In this document: piece after piece, positions 57,174-64,000 of the stretch
How the letters are laid out: each line of letters starts with the position of its first letter
How positions within the stretch are numbered: position 1 is the first letter of the stretch
Source of the DNA: Streptomyces qinglanensis
Lineage (GTDB): Bacteria; Actinomycetota; Actinomycetes; Streptomycetales; Streptomycetaceae
Length of the DNA: 64,000 bases
Direction of reading: 5' to 3'
NCBI RefSeq assembly: GCF_900111245.1
Contig: NZ_FOGO01000004.1
Location: 64,496-128,495, forward strand
Notes under the pieces: generated by a model
Database searches by the model: none
Seen by the model: only the letters and a program-made list of their open reading frames with translations
Told to the model about the DNA's origin: nothing
Translations under genes and position numbers: made by a program

Positions 57174-57193
57174 CCCCTCAGGCGGCCGGCCCG

Positions 57194-57213
57194 CCCACCG
57201 CCGCGGCGGTGGG
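57194..57213 (+). other. intercistronic hairpin xylF-xylG
   Basis: CCCACCGCCGCGGCGGTGGG is a perfect 20-bp palindrome 20 bases after the xylF stop. Such structures after binding-protein genes commonly keep that message more stable and more abundant than the downstream genes. Confidence 0.6.
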
Positions 57214-57249
57214 CCCGGGCACGGCCCCGGGGCAGAAGGAGTGATTCAC

Positions 57250-58047
57250 GTGTCCGCTACGCCCGTGCTGGCGTTGCGCGGAGTCTCCAAGCGGTTCGGC
57301 GCCGTCCAGGCGCTCACGGACGTCGAGCTGGAGGTCCACCCCGGCGAGGTCGTCGCACTCGTCGGGGACAACGGTGCAGGAAAGTCCACCCTGGTCAAGG
57401 CCATCGCGGGCGTCGGCCCGGCCGACGAGGGCACGGTGGAATGGAACGGCGAACCCGTCCGGATCGACCGGCCGCACGACGCCCAGGAGCTGGGCATCGC
57501 GACCGTCTACCAGGACCTTGCGCTGTGCGACAACCTCGATGTCGTCGGGAACCTCTTCCTCGGCAACGAGATCAAGCCGCGCGGGATCCTGGACGAGGTG
57601 GAGATGGAGCGCCGCGCCCGCGAGCTGCTCTCCACCCTCTCCATCCGCATCCCCAGCGTCCGCGTCCCCGTCGCCTCGCTCTCCGGCGGTCAGCGGCAGA
57701 CCGTCGCCATCGCCCGCTCCCTGCTGGGCGAGCCCCGCGTCGTCATCCTCGACGAGCCCACAGCGGCGCTCGGTGTCGAGCAGACCGCGCAGGTCCTCGA
57801 CCTGGTCGAACGGCTCCGGGAGCGGGACCTGGGAGTGCTGCTGATCAGCCACAACATGGCGGACGTCCGGGCCGTCAGCGACCGGGTCGCGGTGCTCCGC
57901 CTCGGCCGCAACAACGGGACGTACACGGTGAGCGAGACCACCCAGGAGGAGATCGTCTCCGCGATCACCGGGGCGACGGACAACGTCGTCACCCGCCGCG
58001 ACGCCCGTACCGCCCAGAACGCGCGCCCGAAGGAGGTGCAGCAGTGA
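57250..58047 (+). CDS. xylG: sugar ABC transporter ATPase, single domain
   Basis: A 265-residue ATPase: Walker A VGDNGAGKSTLV, ABC signature LSGGQRQT, Walker B VVILDEPTAALG. Classical CUT2 ATPases have two domains (about 500 residues); this one has a single domain, like ribose/fructose FrcA-type ATPases. GTG 57250 fits the AAGGAG 8 bases upstream better than GTG 57241. Its stop overlaps xylH. Confidence 0.9.
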   Translation: MSATPVLALRGVSKRFGAVQALTDVELEVHPGEVVALVGDNGAGKSTLVKAIAGVGPADEGTVEWNGEPVRIDRPHDAQELGIATVYQDLALCDNLDVVGNLFLGNEIKPRGILDEVEMERRARELLSTLSIRIPSVRVPVASLSGGQRQTVAIARSLLGEPRVVILDEPTAALGVEQTAQVLDLVERLRERDLGVLLISHNMADVRAVSDRVAVLRLGRNNGTYTVSETTQEEIVSAITGATDNVVTRRDARTAQNARPKEVQQ

Positions 58048-59372
58048 CCACCGACACCCCCACGAACGGCACGCCGGCCGACGACGCGCCCGTGGACATG
58101 GCGAAGGCCCCGGAGGACGGGGCGAGCGGAGCGCCGGCCCCGGCGGCCGAGGTCTCCACCGTCGACCCCCGGCTGCTGGTGCGCCAGCAGGGCTTCAGCG
58201 GCTACCTGGACGTCCTGCTGCGCCGGCTGCGGACCGGCGAGCTGGGTTCGGTCCCGGTCGTCATCGGCCTGCTGGTCATCGGCGTGGTCTTCCAGCTCCA
58301 GGACTCGGCGTTCCTGAGCGCGAACAACCTCAGCAACCTGTTCGTGCAGAGCGCGGGCACCGGGCTGATCGCCGTCGGGATCGTCTTCGTGCTGATCCTC
58401 GGCGAGATCGACCTGTCGGTCGGTTCGGTCAGCGGCATGTCAGCGGCGGTGCTGGCCGTCCTCAACATCAACCACGGGATGAACGAGGTCCTGGCGGTCC
58501 TGCTGGCCATCCTCACCGGGATGGCGGCCGGCGCCGTCCACGGCTTCTTCTTCGCCAGGATCGGCGTCCCGGCCTTCGTGGTCACCCTGGCGGGTCTGCT
58601 GGGCTGGAACGGCCTGATGCTCCAGATCCTGGGGCCGAGCGGAACGATCAACCTCGACGGCGACGGCGTGGTGGCGCATCTCACCAACTACTACTTCGCC
58701 GACAAGGCGGCGGCCATGGGCCTGGCCACCGTCTGCGTGCTGGCCTTCCTCGCCTTCTCGCTGCTGGACGCGCGGCGGCGCAAGGCGGCCGGGGTCCCCA
58801 GTCGCCCGCTGAGCGAGATCCTGCTGCGCACCGCGATCCTGGCGGTCCCGGCCTACGCGGCGGCGGCCGTCTTCAACTCCTACCGGGGGCTGCCGCTGGC
58901 TGTGGTGATCTTCCTGGGCGTGGTCGTCCTGGGCGACTTCGTGCTGCGCCGCACGGGCTACGGCCGCAAGGTCTTCGCCGTCGGCGGGAGCAGCGAGGCG
59001 GCGGGCCGGGCCGGGATCAACGTGCCGCTCATCCGGATCACGGTCTACGCGATCGCCGGAACGATGGCGGCCGTCGGCGGGCTGTTCTTCGCGTCACAGA
59101 TCAACGCGGCCAACCAGTCCTCGGGTGCGGGCAGCCTGCTGATGAACTGCATCGCGGCAGCCGTCATCGGCGGCACCAGCCTCTTCGGCGGCCGCGGGAA
59201 GACCTGGTCGGCGCTGCTGGGTGCGCTGGTCATCCAGTCGATCAACTCGGGCATGGCACTGCTGGGCACCGGCTCCGCACTGCGCGACATGATCACCGGT
59301 GCGGTGCTGCTGGCCGCGGTGGTGATCGACTCGGTCTCCCGGCGGACGCAGAAGACCGCCGGGCGGGCCTGA
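58044..59372 (+). CDS. xylH: sugar ABC permease
   Basis: A 442-residue CUT2 (BPD_transp_2) permease, about ten segments, with LGEIDLSVGSVSGMSAAVLAVLN and GGTSLFGGRGKTWSALLGALVI hallmarks. It has an unusually long acidic N-terminal tail of about 50 residues. GTG 58044 overlaps the xylG stop by four bases. Completes the transporter. Confidence 0.92.
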   Translation: MTTDTPTNGTPADDAPVDMAKAPEDGASGAPAPAAEVSTVDPRLLVRQQGFSGYLDVLLRRLRTGELGSVPVVIGLLVIGVVFQLQDSAFLSANNLSNLFVQSAGTGLIAVGIVFVLILGEIDLSVGSVSGMSAAVLAVLNINHGMNEVLAVLLAILTGMAAGAVHGFFFARIGVPAFVVTLAGLLGWNGLMLQILGPSGTINLDGDGVVAHLTNYYFADKAAAMGLATVCVLAFLAFSLLDARRRKAAGVPSRPLSEILLRTAILAVPAYAAAAVFNSYRGLPLAVVIFLGVVVLGDFVLRRTGYGRKVFAVGGSSEAAGRAGINVPLIRITVYAIAGTMAAVGGLFFASQINAANQSSGAGSLLMNCIAAAVIGGTSLFGGRGKTWSALLGALVIQSINSGMALLGTGSALRDMITGAVLLAAVVIDSVSRRTQKTAGRA

Positions 59373-59907
59373 CCCGTCCGGGGCGAGAGACCGCGGGACG
59401 GATGAACCGGGTCCGGTTGATCCGGCTCAGCGCTGATTGATGCAGATCGGTGCTGGTCGATCCGGATTCATCCGTTTGCGATGCGGATTCCAGTGGATTC
59501 CGGCGCCGTCCGGACGGTGCGGGCCGGACCCCGGAAGGGGCGGCCGGCCTGCGGATCGGCTCGGCTCGACGGCGGGTTCCGACCCGGCCGCACACCGCCT
59601 GGCCTGCGGCCGGGACACCAGGGGTACCCCGGGAGGACTTCCCGGGGTACCCCTCGCGCGTGACCGGTCCGGGACGGCCCGGGCCAGTGGGGAGAGCGGT
59701 GGGGACGCCGGTGGAGACACGGCATTCGTGTGACTGAGTTGCCACCGTCCGGTGAATCCGTGCGGCGGCGGAACATTAGACTTTGGGAGCACCTCTTCCG
59801 GACCCCGTCCGGTGGTACCTCCGGGCCGGGGCCCGGGGGAGGAATCGGCACGGTCCGACAACGACGGCTCGACAGCGTTCGATCACGCTTGACGCAAGGA
59901 GGTACGG
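59373..59907. other. 535-bp xylH-dxs spacer, no gene
   Basis: No credible gene. AACCGG-GT-CCGGTT at 59405-59418 and CGGATGAA/TTCATCCG at 59399-59406 and 59467-59474 are inverted repeats. A strong hairpin follows at 59620-59654. The dxs promoter is probably near TTAGACT at 59775. Confidence 0.5.
59620..59654. terminator. strong hairpin between xylH and dxs
   Basis: AGGGGTACCCCGGGA (59620-59634) pairs perfectly with TCCCGGGGTACCCCT (59640-59654) over GGACT. It is 248 bases after xylH and 254 before dxs. Either end of xyl transcription or a leader structure of dxs. Confidence 0.6.
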
Positions 59908-61824
59908 GTGGCGTTGCTGACCCGCATCAGGGGACCACGCGATCTGGACCGGCTCGCTCCGGAGCAGCTCGAGAAGCTGGCCGAGGAGATCCGCACCTTC
60001 CTGGTCGAAGCGGTCTCCAAGACCGGTGGCCATCTGGGTCCGAACCTGGGCGTGGTGGAGATGACCATCGCCTTGCACCGGGTGTTCGACTCGCCCAGAG
60101 ACCGGGTGCTGTTCGACACCGGGCACCAGTCGTACGTGCACAAGCTGCTGACCGGGCGGCAGGACTTCTCGAAGCTGCGGCTCAAGGGCGGTCTGTCGGG
60201 CTACCCCTCGCGCGCCGAGTCGGCGCATGACGTGATCGAGAACTCGCACGCCTCGACGGTGCTGGGCTGGGCGGACGGCCTGGCCAAGGCGAACGAGGTG
60301 CGGGGCGCCGACGACCACGTGGTCGCGGTCATCGGCGACGGCGCGCTGACCGGCGGGATGGCCTGGGAGGCGCTCAACAACATCGCCGCGGCCCAGGACC
60401 GGCCGCTGGTGATCGTGGTCAACGACAACGAGCGCTCCTACTCGCCCACCATCGGCGGGCTCGCCGACCATCTCGCCACGCTGCGCACCACCGACGGCTA
60501 CGAGCGCTTCCTCGCCCGCGGCAAGGACGTGCTCAACCGCACCCCGGTGGTGGGCAAGCCGCTGTACGAGACGCTGCACGGCGCGAAGAAGGGGCTGAAG
60601 GACTTCATCGCACCGCAGGGGATGTTCGAGGACCTGGGGCTGAAGTACGTCGGCCCGATCGACGGGCACGACATCACGGCGGTGGAGTCGGCGCTGCAGC
60701 GCGCCAAGCGGTTCGGTGGCCCGGTGCTGGTGCACTGCCTCACCGAGAAGGGCCGCGGCTACCAGCCCGCCCGGCAGGACGAGGCCGACCAGTTCCACGC
60801 CGTCGGGGTCATCCACCCCGACACCGGGCTGCCGGTGAAGTCCTCGGGCGCGGACTGGACTTCCGTCTTCAGCGAGGAGATGGTCAAGCTCGGCCGGGAG
60901 CGGAAGGACATCGTCGCCATCACGGCGGCCATGATGCGGCCGGTCGGACTGCACGCCTTCGCGCAGGAGTTCCCCGAACGGGTGTACGACGTGGGGATCG
61001 CCGAGCAGCACGGTGCGGTCTCCGCCGCCGGGCTCGCGACCGGCGGGCTCCATCCGGTCTTCGCCGTCTACGCCACCTTCCTCAACCGGGCCTTCGACCA
61101 ACTCCTGATGGACGTGGCACTGCACCGGTGCGGGGTGACCTTCGTGCTGGACCGTGCCGGGGTCACCGGTTCGGACGGCGCCTCGCACAACGGCATGTGG
61201 GACATGTCCATCCTCCAGTGCGTGCCCGGCCTGCAGCTGGCCGCGCCCCGCGACGCCGACCAGGTGCGCGCGCAGTTGCGCGAGGCCGTCGAGGTGGACG
61301 ACGCACCGACCGTGGTGCGCTACTCCAAGGGCGCCGTCGGCCCCGCCGTCCCCGCACTGCGCCGGATCGGCGGCATGGATGTGCTGCGGGAGCCCGCCGA
61401 GGACGCGGCCGGCGACGTGCTGGTCGTGTCCGTCGGAGCGCTCGCACCGATGTGCCTGGAGATCGCCGACCTGCTCGACAAACAGGGCATCACCGCCACC
61501 GTGGTGGACCCGCGCTGGGTCAAGCCGGTCGACGAGGCGCTCCCCGCGCTGGCGGACCGGCACCGGGTCGTCGTCACCGTGGAGGACAACAGCCGTGCGG
61601 GCGGCGTCGGCTCCGCCGTGGCGCAGGCGCTGCGGGACGCCGGAGTGGACGTGCCGCTGCGGGACTTCGGCATCCCCGAGCGCTTCCTGGACCACGGCTC
61701 CCGCAAGGAGATCATGGCGGAGATCGGGCTCACCGCGCCGGACATCGCCCGGCAGGTGACGGGGCTGGTGGCCAAGCTGGAAGGGCGCTTCGACGCGGCG
61801 CCCGCCGAGGTGGCCGGCGACTGA
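59908..61824 (+). CDS. dxs: 1-deoxy-D-xylulose-5-phosphate synthase
   Basis: A 638-residue thiamine-diphosphate transketolase-type enzyme, first step of the MEP isoprenoid pathway, from pyruvate and glyceraldehyde-3-phosphate. Cofactor segment [17 protein letters not shown] with [10 protein letters not shown], the histidines TGHQSYVHK and GGHLGPNLG, and [12 protein letters not shown] of the transketolase dimer domain are present. GTG 59908 with AAGGAGG upstream. It sits after xylose uptake genes; product supply through xylulose is a biochemical coincidence rather than an operon. Confidence 0.96.
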   Translation: MALLTRIRGPRDLDRLAPEQLEKLAEEIRTFLVEAVSKTGGHLGPNLGVVEMTIALHRVFDSPRDRVLFDTGHQSYVHKLLTGRQDFSKLRLKGGLSGYPSRAESAHDVIENSHASTVLGWADGLAKANEVRGADDHVVAVIGDGALTGGMAWEALNNIAAAQDRPLVIVVNDNERSYSPTIGGLADHLATLRTTDGYERFLARGKDVLNRTPVVGKPLYETLHGAKKGLKDFIAPQGMFEDLGLKYVGPIDGHDITAVESALQRAKRFGGPVLVHCLTEKGRGYQPARQDEADQFHAVGVIHPDTGLPVKSSGADWTSVFSEEMVKLGRERKDIVAITAAMMRPVGLHAFAQEFPERVYDVGIAEQHGAVSAAGLATGGLHPVFAVYATFLNRAFDQLLMDVALHRCGVTFVLDRAGVTGSDGASHNGMWDMSILQCVPGLQLAAPRDADQVRAQLREAVEVDDAPTVVRYSKGAVGPAVPALRRIGGMDVLREPAEDAAGDVLVVSVGALAPMCLEIADLLDKQGITATVVDPRWVKPVDEALPALADRHRVVVTVEDNSRAGGVGSAVAQALRDAGVDVPLRDFGIPERFLDHGSRKEIMAEIGLTAPDIARQVTGLVAKLEGRFDAAPAEVAGD

Positions 61825-61870
61825 CCCGCGGGCCGCGGCGCGCTGCCCGGCGCTGCCCGCCGGGTCCGGT

Positions 61871-61942
61871 TCGGGTCCGGTACGCCCTTCGGGTCCGGTA
61901 CGCCCTTCGGGTCCGGTACGCCTCTCGGCGCCGGTACGTCCC
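61871..61942. repeat. four tandem 18-bp units downstream of dxs
   Basis: TCGGGTCCGGTACGCCCT at 61871, 61889, 61907 and a diverged copy at 61925. Non-coding, in the 464-bp dxs-glycosyltransferase gap. Confidence 0.85.
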
Positions 61943-61992
61943 TCGGGGTTGGGCCGCTGCGGTCGGTCCCCGGGGACGGTCCGGCGCCGGGG

Positions 61993-62058
61993 CCCGGAGC
62001 GGTCCCGTACCGGCCCCGGAGCGGTCCCGTACCGGCCCCGGAGCGGTCCCGTACCGGC
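61993..62058. repeat. three tandem 22-bp units
   Basis: CCCGGAGCGGTCCCGTACCG plus two bases, period 22, at 61993, 62015 and 62037. The same spacer then has GGCCGAAG-type units near 62155-62190. Otherwise the gap holds nothing I can call. Confidence 0.8.
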
Positions 62059-62275
62059 CCGGCGCGGGACCGGGAGCGCCGCGCCCGGAAGCGGGCGGGC
62101 TGCCCTGCGGCACCGGGCGGCCGGGGCCGGCAAAAGGCGAGGACGGCCAAAGACAGCCGAAGGCGACGACCGAAGGCGACGGCCGAGGACGGGGCGGCCG
62201 CCGGTACGGCCGGGGCCGGGTCCGCCGGCCGGGGCCGATTCCGGGGCCGAGGAGGCCGCGGACCGGGGGGCTCGC

Positions 62276-62291
62276 TAGATTGAGCGGTATG
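62276..62291 (+). promoter_or_regulatory. leaderless promoter of glycosyltransferase
   Basis: TAGATT at 62276-62281 (-10 type) lies seven bases before the ATG at 62289, the spacing of Streptomyces leaderless messages; no ribosome-binding site precedes the ATG. Confidence 0.65.
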
Positions 62292-63833
62292 CCGTTGTCC
62301 CCTGCCACGGAGCGCCGTACCACCGCCGCGCGCGCCAAGGAGCCGGCGGCGAACCGGATGCGGCTCCTCGCCGTCCTCGCCGTGCTCACGGTCCTCACCC
62401 GTCTCCCGTCCTTCGCCCGCACACCGTGGAACCCGGACGAGGGATTTCTGGCCACGCAGGCGCGTCAACTGGCCGACGGCGGCGTCCTCTACGACACGGT
62501 CGTGGACCGCAAGCCCCCGTTCGTGCCGCTGCTCTACCGGGGCGCCTTCGCGGTCTTCGGCGACGGTTCGCTGTGGCCGGTGCGGGTCGCGGCCGTCGTC
62601 GCGGTCGTGGTGGGTGCGGCCCTGGCCGCGTCCCTGGCGTCCCGCCGCTGGGGCGAGCGGGCCGGGTGGACGGCGGGGATCTGCTACGTCTTCCTGTCGG
62701 TCGGACTCAAGCCGGAGGACACCCAGGCCGCGACGTTCGAGGTCTTCATGCTGCCGTGGACCGTCGCCGCGCTCTGGTACGCCGAGCGCGCCCGGTGGCT
62801 CGGGGCCGGGCTGGCGGTCGCCGGAGCGGTGCTCTCGAAGCAGACCGGTGGTGCGGTGCTGCTGCCGGTCCTGGTGTTGCTGTGGCAGTACCGGGCCGGC
62901 TGGCCGGCGGTCCTCCGGGTGGCGGCCGGAGCGGCGCTCCCGGTGGTGAGCGCCGCTCTCGCCTTCGATCCGGGGCGGTTCCTGTACTGGATAGCGACGG
63001 GTTCCGGCTCCTATCTCTCCGCCGACGGCGCCGGGCTCAAACCGCTGCTCCGCGCCCTCGCCGGGGTCGGGCTGCTCACGCTCGCCGCGCTGCCGCTCGT
63101 CGTCGCCCTCGTCCGCGCCGTCCGCTCCCGCCGTGCGGGCCCCCGCACCGCCGCAGAGTCTCCCGCGCGCGATCCGCTGCACGGCACCGCGGATCTCTGG
63201 GTCTGGCTGGCCGCCTCGTTCGGAGCCGCCACCGTGGGCTTCCAGTTCTTCGGACACTACTTCCTCCAGCTCGTCCCGCCTCTCGCGGTGCTCGGCGCGG
63301 CAGCGCTGCACGGGCTGACCGCGCGGGCCGCCACCGCATCGCTGGCCGCGACGGCGTTTCTGGCCTGTGCGTTCGTCGGCTGGGGCTTCACCGCCAGCCG
63401 GGCCGAGGTCGACCATGCGCGCCGGCTGGCCGACACCGTGCGCTCCTACACCGACCGCAAGGACCGGGTGCTGCTGTGGGGCATGCACCCGGAGGGGTAC
63501 TGGCTGTCCGAGCGTTCGCCCGCCTCCCGCTACCTGACCGCCGGGTTCCTCACCAACTTCAGCGGCGGACGCGGCGAGGCCCGGGTGGGCGAGCGCTATG
63601 CGATGGACGGAGCCTGGCCGCACTTCGAGCGCGAACTGCGCAGGCGGCCGCCCGAGTTGATCGTGGACGACTCGCGCGGCAAGCGGTACGGGGTCCAGCA
63701 GATCCCCACCCTGCGCCGCCATCTCGCCCGCCACTACGAGAAGGTGGCCACCATCGACGGCTCGTCGTTCTACCTGCGCAACCGGCCCGACATCCCCACC
63801 TCCCGGGCGGGCCACGCGCCGCAGGCCCGCTGA
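62289..63833 (+). CDS. GT-C-fold membrane glycosyltransferase (GT39/PMT-like)
   Basis: A 514-residue integral membrane protein. The first extracytoplasmic loop carries the catalytic acid pair in TPWNPDEGFLATQARQLADGG, followed by DTVVDRKPPFVPLLY, as in dolichol/polyprenyl-phosphate-sugar-dependent PMT/ArnT-type enzymes. About 10 hydrophobic segments end near residue 385, and a soluble tail of 130 residues (RYLTAGFLTNFSGG, PPELIVDDSRGKRYG) follows. It likely moves a sugar from a lipid carrier to lipid or protein outside the membrane; acceptor unknown. dxs upstream would supply polyprenyl precursor but is a separate unit. Confidence 0.85.
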   Translation: MPLSPATERRTTAARAKEPAANRMRLLAVLAVLTVLTRLPSFARTPWNPDEGFLATQARQLADGGVLYDTVVDRKPPFVPLLYRGAFAVFGDGSLWPVRVAAVVAVVVGAALAASLASRRWGERAGWTAGICYVFLSVGLKPEDTQAATFEVFMLPWTVAALWYAERARWLGAGLAVAGAVLSKQTGGAVLLPVLVLLWQYRAGWPAVLRVAAGAALPVVSAALAFDPGRFLYWIATGSGSYLSADGAGLKPLLRALAGVGLLTLAALPLVVALVRAVRSRRAGPRTAAESPARDPLHGTADLWVWLAASFGAATVGFQFFGHYFLQLVPPLAVLGAAALHGLTARAATASLAATAFLACAFVGWGFTASRAEVDHARRLADTVRSYTDRKDRVLLWGMHPEGYWLSERSPASRYLTAGFLTNFSGGRGEARVGERYAMDGAWPHFERELRRRPPELIVDDSRGKRYGVQQIPTLRRHLARHYEKVATIDGSSFYLRNRPDIPTSRAGHAPQAR

Positions 63834-63943
63834 CCGCGCCCGCCGCCCGGCTCGCACTTCGCCCCGCCCGCCACATCCACCTCATCGGCCCCGTGCGGCC
63901 CCCGGCTGTCCAGCCTCTGCTCCCTGAGTGCTCGCCTGCTGTT

Positions 63944-63976
63944 CGCCTGCGGCGGCTACGTTCGCCGCCGCAGGCG
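63944..63976. terminator. hairpin after glycosyltransferase
   Basis: CGCCTGCGGCGGC (63944-63956) pairs perfectly with GCCGCCGCAGGCG (63964-63976) over a seven-base loop, 110 bases after the stop. No other gene is seen in the last 167 bases. Confidence 0.6.
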
Positions 63977-64000
63977 CCTGGTCGTCGCACGCGGTTCAGA

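Noticed and set aside
59372..59908. dxs as fourth gene of the xyl operon
   Set aside because: 535-bp gap with a strong hairpin and its own promoter-like region.
61871..62058. Possible CRISPR or integron repeat
   Set aside because: Units directly adjoin, no spacers and no integrase.

Overview
The window is chromosomal DNA from a high-GC actinomycete, almost certainly a Streptomyces. Third codon positions are nearly all G or C, GTG starts are common, many genes overlap by 1 or 4 bases, and there are typical Streptomyces families: a ROK regulator beside xylFGH, NgcE-type sugar uptake without its own ATPase, a helix-turn-helix/MurA fusion next to aconitase, DUF3099, and a leaderless promoter. 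From memory, the right half follows the S. coelicolor order murA2-acnA-ABC sugar genes-rok7B7-xylFGH-dxs (about SCO5998 to SCO6013). No tRNA, rRNA, CRISPR array, prophage or insertion sequence was seen.

Left part (1-19500). A four-gene set resembles part of the E. coli yhf operon (phosphotriesterase-like, YhfS-like PLP enzyme, YhfX-like racemase fold, YhfW-like phosphomutase); it is cut by the window edge. An aldo/keto reductase and a LysE exporter follow. Next comes a minus-strand operon of PP2C phosphatase, MASE1 membrane protein and an unknown. Then an arginine deiminase pair (arcA, arcB) with an amino-acid permease, a coupled pair of F420-type oxidoreductase and homocysteine methyltransferase, two decayed genes (a TetR C-terminus with a repeat tail and a frameshifted copper chaperone), and an ATPase overlapping a MazG-type pyrophosphohydrolase.

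Middle (19500-31000). Genes for CoA-dependent aromatic breakdown, probably of 2-aminobenzoate or salicylate, are spread over two divergent blocks: enoyl-CoA hydratase, flavin monooxygenase/old-yellow-enzyme fusion, CoA ligase, PaaX-family regulator, acyl-CoA dehydrogenase and RidA. The two promoters share a clear bipartite operator (TGAC-N4-GTCA, 6 bases, CGCGATAGACA). A CGNR-type regulator faces an MFS exporter across a compact promoter/operator.

Cassette (31000-37000). XRE regulator, ImmA/IrrE-type metallopeptidase, MAB_1171c-type membrane protein and amidase are tightly packed behind GATTAATC repeats. This is the best candidate for an undescribed signalling system. A twice-frameshifted pseudogene and a secreted lipoprotein follow.

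Right part (37000-64000). An XRE-MurA fusion and aconitase each carry a palindrome with identical half-sites (TATCTC-N6-GAGATA); aconitase also has an iron-box-like site. A secreted GH92 alpha-mannosidase is divergent from an NgcEFG-type GlcNAc/chitobiose importer, followed by a second CUT1 importer. Both importers have DasR-like sites and neither has an ATPase, so a shared MsiK-type ATPase is presumed. Then come the ROK regulator, xylFGH, dxs and a GT-C glycosyltransferase. Together this half is about uptake of N-glycan, chitin and xylan sugars and entry into central and isoprenoid metabolism.
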